NCBI GenBank assembly: GCA_041674865.1
Contig: JBAYUX010000051.1
Span: forward strand, 1-7,735
Length of the DNA stretch: 7,735 bases
Source of the DNA: CALREA01 sp041674865
GTDB lineage: Bacteria; Patescibacteriota; Gracilibacteria; UBA1369; UBA12463
Direction of reading: 5' to 3'
Made by a program: the position numbers and the translations under genes. Under the pieces are notes generated by a model. It was not told where the DNA came from, searched no databases, and worked only from the letters and a program-made list of their open reading frames with translations. Below are positions 1-6,296 of this stretch, piece after piece. How positions within the stretch are numbered: position 1 is the first letter of the stretch; every line of letters starts with the position of its first letter.

Positions 1-525
1 ATCAACCCCCACGACTGGCTCGTCGAGAAAGATAATTTCTGGTTTTCCTGCGAGGGCGCGTGCGATGAGCACGCGCTGCTGCTGCCCTCCAGAAAGCTCA
101 CTCAGAAGCCGTTTTCGGAGGGGCAGGAGGTCGACAACTTCGAGAGCTTCGGTGATATCTTTTTCATCAGCCCCACTGAGCGCGTGAAAAAGTTTATTCT
201 TCCCAGTCGTTCCCATCGCAACAATTTCTTCAACCGTTGCTGGAAATGTTTTGTCGAAAATTCCAGAGCGCTGAGGAACGTATCCGACCTGATCCCATTT
301 TTTGAACGCGTTAATTGGTTTTCCAAGAAGCTCTATTCTTCCATTCTTGTCTCCAGCTTTTATTTTGAGTAAGCCAAGAATAAGTTTCAAGAGTGTCGAT
401 TTTCCTGAACCATTCTGCCCAATGAGTCCAACATACTCCCCTTTTTTTACCTCGAATGAGAGGTCTTTGATAACCTGATCATTTCCGTAGGAGTAGCTGA
501 GATGGCGGACGGTAATTGCTGACAT
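1..525 (-). CDS. znuC: Zinc/manganese-type ABC transporter ATP-binding protein, C-terminus cut by window edge
   Basis: This is the cytoplasmic ATPase of a metal-uptake ABC importer. I translated 175 codons from the ATG at 525 and the frame stays open to the window edge. The nucleotide-binding motifs are all present in order: Walker A GQNGSGKST (residues 36-44), Q-loop Gln85 in YVPQ, signature LSGGQQQR (144-151), and Walker B IIFLD with catalytic Glu169. The ZnuC/MntB/TroB family is about 230-260 residues, so the H-loop histidine and the C-terminus lie outside. The D-loop region reads EPVVGVD where EPTVGVD is usual, a mild substitution. The gene starts 27 nt after the stop of the solute-binding protein gene and has no obvious SD in that gap, so it is probably cotranscribed. 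The zinc assignment rests on the neighbouring binding protein; the ATPase alone could equally serve manganese or iron. Confidence 0.88.
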   Translation of the reverse strand, partial: MSAITVRHLSYSYGNDQVIKDLSFEVKKGEYVGLIGQNGSGKSTLLKLILGLLKIKAGDKNGRIELLGKPINAFKKWDQVGYVPQRSGIFDKTFPATVEEIVAMGTTGKNKLFHALSGADEKDITEALEVVDLLPLRKRLLSELSGGQQQRVLIARALAGKPEIIFLDEPVVGVD

Positions 526-552
526 ATTGAAATGAGTTTACGGCCTGATATT

Positions 553-1449
553 TTACTTACATTTCATGGCTAATTTGAGCGTGGCAAGATTGTTTTTCAT
601 TATACTAATCATGTCCTGTCCTTCGTTCATTTCCTCCGCCGTAAGACCTTCGATTGGACTGAGCATTAGAGTTTTTACGTCTGCTTCTTTGGCAATTGTC
701 TCGGCAATTTTTGGAGTAGCCAGCTCTTCGAAAAGTATATATGGAATATTCCTTTGTCGCACGAGATTTATAAGTTGCGCAATCGTCTGCGCATCAGGCT
801 CGGTGTCTGGAGAGAGTCCAGCAATTGGATGAGTTATGATATGATATTTTTTCGCCATATATGCATATGCATCATGAGCAACCACTACGTCTCTCAAAGA
901 ACAATTTGAAGTTGAGAGCTCCGCCTGATACATCTGGTCAATGTTTGTGAATTGAATTTTGAGTGCATCAGTATTTTGTCTGTAAAATGCGGCGTTCACA
1001 GGATCTTTTTGCATAAGAATGTCTCTGATTTTGTCGGCAATTTTCTTGTCATTTTCTGGATCGAGCCAGAAGTGTGGATTGTCAGGAAGTGTTGAGATAA
1101 GGGAACTTGTATTTATACTCGTTACCTCTGGAATGAGTGGAAGCACCTTCGCTATCCACGGCTCCATGGAAGAGAACCCATTATAGATAAAAATGTTACT
1201 GTTCTTGATAGCAACAATACTTTGCGGTGTTGGCTCGTATTCGTGGGGCTCTACTCCGCCTGGGACGATGGTTACGACATATGCGCGGTCTTTTGCGATC
1301 TTCTCTGCCAGATCAGCAAATGGGTAGATCGTTGAGACGATCGTAAGCTTCTTTGGGGACGATGACGGAGTCGACTGCACTCCTCGAAAGAAGAGCATGG
1401 CGATTCCAATGAGAGCGAGGGCGGCGAGAGTGAGATATATTTTTTTCAT
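553..1449 (-). CDS. znuA: Zinc-type ABC transporter substrate-binding protein (ZnuA/AdcA family)
   Basis: This extracytoplasmic metal-binding protein (298 aa, cluster A-I family) delivers metal to the importer. A basic N-terminus and hydrophobic segment (residues 1-21) form a signal or anchor. No cysteine occurs in the first 180 residues, so it is not a lipoprotein of the usual kind. The four expected ligands are visible: His69 in PHEYEP, His126 in NPHFWLDP, His192 in VAHDAY, and Glu267 in SPIEGLT. From family knowledge, a third-position histidine plus a glutamate in PIEGLT resembles zinc-binding AdcA/ZnuA rather than the manganese proteins, which usually have Glu and Asp there. The His-rich loop of many ZnuA proteins is absent. 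The ATG at 1449 starts directly on a plausible signal sequence. A candidate promoter lies only 9 nt upstream, suggesting a nearly leaderless mRNA. The substrate call is inferred from the ligands. Confidence 0.9.
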   Translation of the reverse strand: MKKIYLTLAALALIGIAMLFFRGVQSTPSSSPKKLTIVSTIYPFADLAEKIAKDRAYVVTIVPGGVEPHEYEPTPQSIVAIKNSNIFIYNGFSSMEPWIAKVLPLIPEVTSINTSSLISTLPDNPHFWLDPENDKKIADKIRDILMQKDPVNAAFYRQNTDALKIQFTNIDQMYQAELSTSNCSLRDVVVAHDAYAYMAKKYHIITHPIAGLSPDTEPDAQTIAQLINLVRQRNIPYILFEELATPKIAETIAKEADVKTLMLSPIEGLTAEEMNEGQDMISIMKNNLATLKLAMKCK

Positions 1450-1454
1450 AGTAC

Positions 1455-1470
1455 TTGCATCTTAATGCAA
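1455..1470. promoter_or_regulatory. Perfect palindrome over the znuA -10 box, candidate operator
   Basis: The minus strand reads TTGCATTAAGATGCAA, a perfect 6-4-6 inverted repeat (TTGCAT, spacer TAAG, ATGCAA). It contains the whole -10 element. A partly overlapping imperfect repeat, GCAACAATATTGC, lies just upstream at 1467-1479 inside the spacer. A repressor bound here would block the promoter, and a metal sensor is the natural guess given the gene. The sequence does not match a Zur, MntR or AdcR consensus that I can recall with confidence. Confidence 0.45.
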
Positions 1471-1488
1471 TATTGTTGCGTTTGTAAA
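1459..1488 (-). promoter_or_regulatory. Candidate znuA promoter, nearly leaderless
   Basis: On the minus strand a -35 element TTTACA (1483-1488) is followed after 18 nt by a -10 element TAAGAT (1459-1464). Only 9 nt separate the -10 from the znuA ATG at 1449. Transcription starting the usual 6-8 nt downstream would give a leader of a few nucleotides at most. This fits the absence of any SD. The prediction is by eye. Confidence 0.55.
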
Positions 1489-1564
1489 GAGGGATTCAGA
1501 AAATTGCCGATATATTGCAAGATACACCCAAGGGTAAAGTGGGTAGGTTTACATAGGCAAAGGT

Positions 1565-1585
1565 ATGCATTGTATTTCAATGCAT
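1565..1585. repeat. Perfect 8-bp inverted repeat between the aminotransferase and znuA
   Basis: ATGCATTG (1565-1572) and CAATGCAT (1578-1585) are exact reverse complements separated by TATTT. The stem is AT-rich and no T-run follows on either strand, so it does not look like an intrinsic terminator. It shares the TGCAT core with the palindrome over the znuA promoter about 100 bp away, which hints at an auxiliary binding site for the same regulator. Confidence 0.45.
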
Positions 1586-1603
1586 GTCCAAAATCGCTGT
1601 AGT

Positions 1604-1626
1604 TAGCTTTGAGCGACCGAAAGCTA
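1604..1626 (-). terminator. Hairpin overlapping the aminotransferase stop codon, weak terminator candidate
   Basis: TAGCTTT and AAAGCTA form a perfect 7-bp stem with a 9-nt loop. On the minus strand the stem begins at the TAG stop of the aminotransferase gene. Downstream there is only a short TTTT about a dozen bases later, so intrinsic termination would be weak. It could instead be a 3'-end stabilising or processing structure. Confidence 0.25.
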
Positions 1627-2952
1627 TGCAGCTGAAGCCAAATAGTCTTCTACGGCTTTGGAAAGTCTCGCATACGTATCCTGGCGGCGGGTTTCGTCGC
1701 GGTCGAGGGTTGTGAGGCGGAAGCCTGGATATGGCGAGAAGAAGCCTGAGGATGGGACGACACAGATGCCGGTTGCGGCGAGAAGGTAGTAGCAGAAACG
1801 TTTGTCGAGTGGGAATCCTGGCTGATTGACGACCGATTCGATGTAGGCGCGGGCGGCGTCATTGGCGATCGGAAGGGTCTGTTTGTCGTTAAGAGCTCCT
1901 GTTTCGAAGAGTGGCATCATGTAGAAAGCGCCGTAGATTTTGTTTACTTTGAGGCCTTTTGTCTTACTCAAGACTTCATGAATATAATTAGCGTTCTTTT
2001 CGAGCTCGGCATTGTACTGCTTGTTCCAAGTTTCAAATTCTGGGTGTTCGTATAATGTTGGGAGGATTTTCTGCGGAAGCGTTCCAGAGCAAATTTCGAG
2101 GAGAATTCGCTGTTTTACGCCATCGACGAATGATTTGAACTCCGGATCGAGATCGACATTGTGAAACTCCATCCAGCCGCATCGTCCACCTGGCCATGGA
2201 ATATCTTTCGATAGGCCACGCATAACGACGAGTGGAACTCGATTGTGTGCGATGTCGGTGATCTGCGTGAAGACGGCGTTGTTGTAGACCATTCGGAAGT
2301 ACACCTCATCGGAAATGATGAAGAGTTTGTATTTTTCAGCAAGGTCGACCATTTTTTCGAGCGTTTCTTTGGAATAAACTGCGCCAGTTGGGTTGTTTGG
2401 ATTAATAATGAGAATAGCGGCAACGTCTGGGTGTGCAATGATTTGTGCCTCAAGGTCGGCCATATCCGGCTGCCAGCTATTATCTGGATCGAGCTTATAG
2501 AGAACCGGCTCTGCATTCGCAGCGAACGATTCAAATGAGGTGTGTGTTGGATATGAAGGCGTTGGCTGAAGAATACGGGCGCCAGCCGGAAGCATCTGAT
2601 AGAAGGCAGAGATAGATGCTCCGAGACCGTTCGTGAAGAGAACATTCTCGTAGTTGAGTTCTGATGTTGGAGAAAATCTCTTCGCATAATCAACGACCCA
2701 CTTGCGAGTTTCGATGAGGCCACGAGAGTGCGCATATCCAAAGACTGCGTCGCCAGGTTTATTTACCTCGTTTACAATCGCTTCTTTGAGGAAGTTTGGT
2801 ACGAGCCAGCTTTTCATAATCGGATCGCCAATATTTTCCATGACGAGCGTCATCGACGGATCAAACTCCTTGAGCTTCTGAGCGACATCAACAATCTCAC
2901 GAATTCCATAACGGAGAAGATGTGTTTTTGGATTTACGAGTTTGGTGCGCAT
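1624..2952 (-). CDS. PLP-dependent class I/II aminotransferase, probably aspartate-forming
   Basis: This is a cytoplasmic fold-type I aminotransferase of 442 aa. Visible landmarks are the NPNNPTG loop (184-190), the PLP-contacting Asp215 and Tyr218 in SDEVY, the Schiff-base Lys249 in GLSKD, Arg257 in GGRCGW, and the C-terminal carboxylate-binding Arg412 in PGFRLT. It is about 40 residues longer than typical AspC. The extra length seems to lie partly in the segment before Arg412 (about 355-395). It starts 18 nt after the PEP carboxylase stop with no clear SD, so the two are likely one operon. That context suggests it transaminates the oxaloacetate made next door to aspartate. Motifs alone do not fix the substrate, and alanine, aromatic or other amino acids remain possible. 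The fold and chemistry are secure; the aspartate role is inference. Confidence 0.88.
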   Translation of the reverse strand: MRTKLVNPKTHLLRYGIREIVDVAQKLKEFDPSMTLVMENIGDPIMKSWLVPNFLKEAIVNEVNKPGDAVFGYAHSRGLIETRKWVVDYAKRFSPTSELNYENVLFTNGLGASISAFYQMLPAGARILQPTPSYPTHTSFESFAANAEPVLYKLDPDNSWQPDMADLEAQIIAHPDVAAILIINPNNPTGAVYSKETLEKMVDLAEKYKLFIISDEVYFRMVYNNAVFTQITDIAHNRVPLVVMRGLSKDIPWPGGRCGWMEFHNVDLDPEFKSFVDGVKQRILLEICSGTLPQKILPTLYEHPEFETWNKQYNAELEKNANYIHEVLSKTKGLKVNKIYGAFYMMPLFETGALNDKQTLPIANDAARAYIESVVNQPGFPLDKRFCYYLLAATGICVVPSSGFFSPYPGFRLTTLDRDETRRQDTYARLSKAVEDYLASAA

Positions 2953-2970
2953 GGGGTTGAAAAGTTAAAT

Positions 2971-4482
2971 TTATCCAATACTCTTCCTAACTTTCGCCGC
3001 TTCGATAATATCTGCGGAGATATCAGCACCCATCTGCATCTTGTAGAAGATAGTAGAGACGATATTGCGGTGGATGAAGTGGTGGTCTTTGAAGGGGCCG
3101 AGTTTGATGCCGAGGACGGCCTCGATTTCAGAGATATCTTTGATGACGTTTTTGAATTCAGGATACTCTTTGGTAAGCATCTGGAGGTTTTCGCGGTTGA
3201 GGTATTTTCCAGCGTGAATCAAATCGCGTTCGAGGTTTACGTAGAGACGTTTGATGGTTTTGAGGTATCCGAGTTTTTGCGCTTGGCGAAGGGCACGGCC
3301 GGTTCCGATGAGTTCTGGTGGAACGCCGAGTGAGTAGAGTGCGCCTGTGAAGGTAATGGCTCGTGGAAGTGAGACCTTTCCAACACCGCGAGAGTAACCG
3401 AACAAGCCAATATGGAGCATGCGTTCGCGGCGTGCCGGAATATGCTTTGCCATCTTGTTAATGAGCGGAGCGAGAATTTCGATAGAAGCCTTGTATGGCT
3501 TGGTGAAGACCGTGTTAATCTTTTCGATCTCGTCGATTTCTTTGGCTGAGAGGTCGAGCGGTTTGAGTTTTGGGAGGGTTTTGTCGATGTATTTGATGGC
3601 CCGAGCGACAGAGTCGCGAGGGTAGTCGTATTTGAATGCTGATTGAAGTGTAATGGTCCTAATTCCAGCGTACTCATTGATCGCTTCTTCGATGTTTTCT
3701 GGGTTGATCGCGCCGCGGAATGGAAGCGAGCCAGTTCCGATGATTGGATACATTGGGACGCCGTACTTCTTGGCGAGCTTGTAGTAGTGAGAAATCGCGG
3801 CTTTGGAGGCGAGGACCGCAGGGACGAGCCCAGCATTGAGCGCCGGATCGGAGCGCGCGATAAATGGACGCATATATTCTGGATACTTTCCGTATTCTTT
3901 TTTATACATTTTGAGGTAGTCCTCGATGATCTTGTCAGCGCGCGTGAGATCTTCGACTTGTTCAATAAGAGGAATGACATCGATATGATCGAAACCCTTC
4001 GTTGCCTCATTTTCAAAAATTTCTTCCTTCAACTTTGCTACCTTTCGGAAGGTCTTTTCTGTGTGCATGATCTGCTCGGCAGACTTTGTCATTGGAAGGA
4101 TCACCTCGATAATTGGTGGATTTTTGCCACCCATTTCAAAGGCAAGATCAGCAGAGGTGATAATATTAATAAACGCTCGTGCAAGCCTGTATCCCCTTTC
4201 CTCCCAAATGTTTGGAACACGATAGGTTAGGAACTTGTCCTTACCAAGTGGATGTTTAGAAAAATACTCTGCATACCGTCGATAGAGCTTGTCGATAACG
4301 GCCTCGTCGACAAATTTCCCTTCCCAGTCCCACATGTATTCGTCGCAGCCAAGCTCGCTAAAAGCGATGTACGCCTCTTCGATCTCGTCAGTTGTGGAAA
4401 TAAAACTCTTATTACACCAATAGGCGGCGCTTGCATTATCTGGATGCTGCGTCGACATCGTTGAGGGAATCTTTCGTTTCAT
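2971..4482 (-). CDS. ppcA: Archaeal-type phosphoenolpyruvate carboxylase
   Basis: This enzyme carboxylates PEP with bicarbonate to oxaloacetate, replenishing C4 acids for aspartate and related synthesis. The 503-aa length matches the archaeal-type PpcA family (about 500 aa), not the bacterial Ppc of about 900 aa. Family hallmarks include MSTQHPDN near the N-terminus (residues 9-16), DWEGKFVDE (52-60), FIARSDPALNAG (207-218), GTGSLPFRG (249-257), SRGVGKVSLPRA (364-375) and GTGRALR (393-399). The ATG at 4482 places MSTQHPDN at the usual distance from the start, so no extension is needed. An in-frame TAA at 4495-4497 also rules one out. There is no SD directly before this ATG; the strong SD nearby belongs to a short leader ORF. 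An aminotransferase follows 18 nt after the stop. The archaeal type is known from a minority of bacteria, so lateral transfer at some stage is likely, though base usage looks like its neighbours'. Confidence 0.95.
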   Translation of the reverse strand: MKRKIPSTMSTQHPDNASAAYWCNKSFISTTDEIEEAYIAFSELGCDEYMWDWEGKFVDEAVIDKLYRRYAEYFSKHPLGKDKFLTYRVPNIWEERGYRLARAFINIITSADLAFEMGGKNPPIIEVILPMTKSAEQIMHTEKTFRKVAKLKEEIFENEATKGFDHIDVIPLIEQVEDLTRADKIIEDYLKMYKKEYGKYPEYMRPFIARSDPALNAGLVPAVLASKAAISHYYKLAKKYGVPMYPIIGTGSLPFRGAINPENIEEAINEYAGIRTITLQSAFKYDYPRDSVARAIKYIDKTLPKLKPLDLSAKEIDEIEKINTVFTKPYKASIEILAPLINKMAKHIPARRERMLHIGLFGYSRGVGKVSLPRAITFTGALYSLGVPPELIGTGRALRQAQKLGYLKTIKRLYVNLERDLIHAGKYLNRENLQMLTKEYPEFKNVIKDISEIEAVLGIKLGPFKDHHFIHRNIVSTIFYKMQMGADISADIIEAAKVRKSIG

Positions 4483-4494
4483 GGAAGTTTGATT

Positions 4495-4545
4495 TTATTG
4501 TCTTGATGATACCGAGTTCCCGGCGCAATTCAAATTCATTTTCAT
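4495..4545 (-). CDS. Possible 16-residue leader ORF upstream of ppcA
   Basis: Starting at the ATG at 4545, this encodes MKMNLNCAGNSVSSRQ and then TAA. It has the best ribosome binding site in the window, AAGGAG with 5-nt spacing. Its stop is in the same frame as ppcA and lies 12 nt before the ppcA ATG. Ribosomes finishing here could reinitiate at ppcA, which has no SD of its own. The peptide has no run of a single amino acid that would mark a classical attenuator. It may be a fortuitous ORF overlapping a promoter, or a remnant of a longer N-terminus. Confidence 0.4.
   Translation of the reverse strand: MKMNLNCAGNSVSSRQ
4506..4533 (-). promoter_or_regulatory. Candidate internal promoter for ppcA and the aminotransferase
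   Basis: TTGAAT (4528-4533) is followed after 16 nt by TATCAT (4506-4511), five of six matches to the -10 consensus. Transcription would start within about 20 nt of the ppcA ATG, giving a short leader without the SD. It lies inside the possible leader ORF, so the two readings compete, or both operate depending on which promoter is used. Prediction by eye. Confidence 0.35.
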
Positions 4546-4550
4546 ATATT

Positions 4551-4556
4551 CTCCTT
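4551..4556 (-). promoter_or_regulatory. Strong ribosome binding site before the leader ORF
   Basis: The minus strand reads AAGGAG followed by AATAT and ATG, an almost ideal SD and spacing. It lies just after the ccdA stop (4560-4562). Other starts in the window lack such a signal, so its position at the leader ORF rather than at ppcA is notable. Confidence 0.55.
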
Positions 4557-4559
4557 GCC

Positions 4560-5405
4560 CTACTTCCTCTTTTTCGTCCAAATAACAGATGCGATTATGC
4601 AGCCAATAACAACGATAAAGAATATCGCTTCCTGCAGTCCTGTAATATTCTTCGTCAGCTCCAGGCCTTGATTGTACAAACTATCGAGCGTGTCATTTAT
4701 TCCGATCCAGCTAAAGAACTGCTGTAGCGTGTTTTGGATACTTGAGAATAAAAACACCACGCCCATAAGCGTAAAAAGTATTGCGGCCAACATGTTCGAG
4801 AGAGGAATTTTTCTCTTTTTACCAAAGACTTTTAGCGTAAAAACCTTTCGGAAAAGCCACTGCTTTTTCTTTTCAGGAATTCGATCAAAAAAGATTGCGA
4901 GAAGCATGAGCGGAAGAATCATTCCAAGAGCGAATGCTCCAAGGAGAAGTATCGACTCAAATCCAACGCCTTGCGCTACAACTACCGTTAAAACAGCTCC
5001 GAACGATGGCGCGGTACACGAACCCGTTGCCATTCCGAATACCATTCCAAAGATAAAAATACTCAAAATATCGTGGCCCTTTGGAACAAGTTTTGAATGA
5101 ATTGCGAGTGGAAGTCGTACTCCAAAAAAAGACATGAGTCCGAGAGAAATGAGGAGTATTCCAGAAAGAATATGAATAAAGGCGATATTTGTGAAGAAAA
5201 AATAGACGAGCGCTGTTATGCCGAGTCCAAGAGGAATAAACGTTGTAAGAAATCCTGCAAAAAGAACAAGTGTCATAAGAACAAGCCTATCCTTCTCTTT
5301 GAATGCGAGAGCAAAAAATGCTGGCAAAATAAAAGGGCCGCATGAAGGAAGAATCGTTAAGAGTCCTCCTAAAAATGCGGCAATAAAACTTAATTGGAAA
5401 AACAT
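4560..5405 (-). CDS. ccdA: CcdA/DsbD-type membrane thiol-disulfide electron carrier
   Basis: This polytopic membrane protein (281 aa) belongs to the family that carries electrons from cytoplasmic thioredoxin across the membrane to extracytoplasmic thiol proteins. About seven hydrophobic segments are visible (roughly 4-29, 43-70, 74-96, 113-143, 150-172, 205-223, 260-277). The two family cysteines sit in the expected pseudo-repeat positions: Cys22 in LPSCGPFILP and Cys130 in ATGSCTAPSFG. A basic loop rich in lysine and arginine (174-200) is probably cytoplasmic. It follows dsbA by 14 nt. AGGA at 5414-5417 lies 8 nt before the ATG and is a reasonable SD; a second GGAG directly abuts the ATG. 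Pairing with a thioredoxin-fold protein supports a redox role. A role in cytochrome c maturation is not supported, since no other such genes are present. Confidence 0.85.
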   Translation of the reverse strand: MFFQLSFIAAFLGGLLTILPSCGPFILPAFFALAFKEKDRLVLMTLVLFAGFLTTFIPLGLGITALVYFFFTNIAFIHILSGILLISLGLMSFFGVRLPLAIHSKLVPKGHDILSIFIFGMVFGMATGSCTAPSFGAVLTVVVAQGVGFESILLLGAFALGMILPLMLLAIFFDRIPEKKKQWLFRKVFTLKVFGKKRKIPLSNMLAAILFTLMGVVFLFSSIQNTLQQFFSWIGINDTLDSLYNQGLELTKNITGLQEAIFFIVVIGCIIASVIWTKKRK

Positions 5406-5419
5406 CTCCGTATTCCTGG

Positions 5420-6193
5420 TTATTTCGTTGGTGTTACAGGGGCCGCAGCTTCTGGATTAATAAGCCTCTTTATGGCTTCTGAAAGAGGCTGAAAGTCAAC
5501 CTGTCCAACGAGAAGATACTTCTTTTGATCTGGCGCAATGACGACACTGAACGGCGTTGCATCTCCTCCATTTTGCACAGCCTCCTGAATTTGCCCATCA
5601 ATCTTTGCATCATACTTATTTGAAGAAAGACATGTACTAAACTTCGTCTTATCGAGTTTTACAAATGCAGCTATTTTATCAAGCTCTTTTGGATCGAGCT
5701 TGTTATTTCCTGGAGTTACCTCCATCAATCGATCGAGATACTGCCAGAAACCATCATTTCCACCAATTTCACCAGCACACTCAAGCGCAACTGACTCGTG
5801 AAAAGCCTTCGGATGAAGATCCTTTAATGGAAAATTTCGATATACCCACTGAACATCGTTTGGGAAAGCTTCCACGATCTCTTTCAGAACTGAATGAAAT
5901 TTTTTGCAATATGGACATTCTGGATCGGAGTATTCTACAAAGGTAACTTTTGGACTTTTGGCTCCACGAATATAATCACTGCTGCTTACTGGAGTGATTT
6001 CAATATCTCTCTGTCCATTGGCAAGTTCCTCGTACTTATCCGCTGGTTGCGTTTGTATATTTTGACCTCCTTTGTTGAGCAGGTTTTTTACAGCTGCTAT
6101 TTGCGATACCCCAAGTCCAATACCAGTCCCGATGATAATTCCGGCGAGGACGAAGGTGGATATCATCCAAGGATTCTTTATTTTCTTAGCCAT
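5420..6193 (-). CDS. Membrane-anchored DsbA-family thiol-disulfide oxidoreductase
   Basis: This 257-aa protein has a positively charged N-terminus and one hydrophobic segment (about 10-35) acting as a signal anchor, then a linker and a DsbA/BdbD-like thioredoxin fold. The active site is CPYC (Cys93, Cys96) within YSDPECPYC. NFPLKDLHPKA (120-130) and the cis-proline loop at DATPF (Pro214) are typical of the Thioredoxin_4/DsbA family. Cys139 and Cys188 could form a further structural disulfide. The C-terminal tail is rich in Pro, Ala and Thr. It probably forms or repairs disulfides in exported proteins. The adjacent ccdA-like gene could supply reducing power, which would favour a reductase or isomerase role; an oxidase partner such as VKOR or DsbB is not in the window. 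The ATG at 6193 gives a sensible anchor, but no SD is seen before it. Confidence 0.88.
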   Translation of the reverse strand: MAKKIKNPWMISTFVLAGIIIGTGIGLGVSQIAAVKNLLNKGGQNIQTQPADKYEELANGQRDIEITPVSSSDYIRGAKSPKVTFVEYSDPECPYCKKFHSVLKEIVEAFPNDVQWVYRNFPLKDLHPKAFHESVALECAGEIGGNDGFWQYLDRLMEVTPGNNKLDPKELDKIAAFVKLDKTKFSTCLSSNKYDAKIDGQIQEAVQNGGDATPFSVVIAPDQKKYLLVGQVDFQPLSEAIKRLINPEAAAPVTPTK

Positions 6194-6206
6194 TTGAGGA
6201 AAAGTG

Positions 6207-6235
6207 AGGGTATATGTTCCAGGGCATCTTACCCT
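6207..6235. repeat. Inverted repeat spanning the dsbA -10 region
   Basis: AGGGTA (6207-6212) and TACCCT (6230-6235) are exact reverse complements with 17 nt between them. The right arm overlaps the candidate dsbA -10 element and the left arm lies in the untranslated leader, so it could be an operator. On the plus strand the right arm is followed by a T-run (6235-6240) and resembles a terminator, but no plus-strand gene is seen upstream to terminate. Confidence 0.3.
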
Positions 6236-6255
6236 TTTTTAGCTTTAGAAATCAA
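6226..6255 (-). promoter_or_regulatory. Candidate promoter of the dsbA-ccdA operon
   Basis: On the minus strand TTGATT (6250-6255) and TAAGAT (6226-6231) are 18 nt apart. The leader to the ATG at 6193 would be about 25 nt. The -10 is followed by GC, giving the same octamer TAAGATGC as at the znuA promoter. Prediction by eye. Confidence 0.5.
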
Positions 6256-6296
6256 TCATATTGCGTTGCCTTATGGGCTATTTGACAGTTTCTCAC

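Noticed and set aside
2728..3333. Plus-strand ORF of 201 codons antisense to the aminotransferase and PEP carboxylase genes
   Set aside because: It is the complement of two strongly conserved genes, its product has no recognisable motif, and no promoter or SD is evident.
3237..4016. Minus-strand ORF of 259 codons overlapping ppcA in another frame
   Set aside because: Ser/Thr/Arg-rich translation typical of an out-of-frame read; the PpcA frame carries all the family motifs.
3643..4230. Plus-strand ORF of 195 codons inside the ppcA region
   Set aside because: Antisense shadow of the conserved PpcA protein; the translation has low-complexity features expected from the opposite strand.
4480..4545. 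Extension of PpcA to the upstream ATG at 4545
   Set aside because: An in-frame TAA at 4495-4497 separates them, and the start at 4482 already places the conserved MSTQHPDN motif at the normal position.
6207..6240. Plus-strand intrinsic terminator (AGGGTA/TACCCT stem followed by a T-run)
   Set aside because: No plus-strand gene lies upstream, and the sequence coincides with the minus-strand dsbA promoter, so an operator-like repeat is the more sensible reading.
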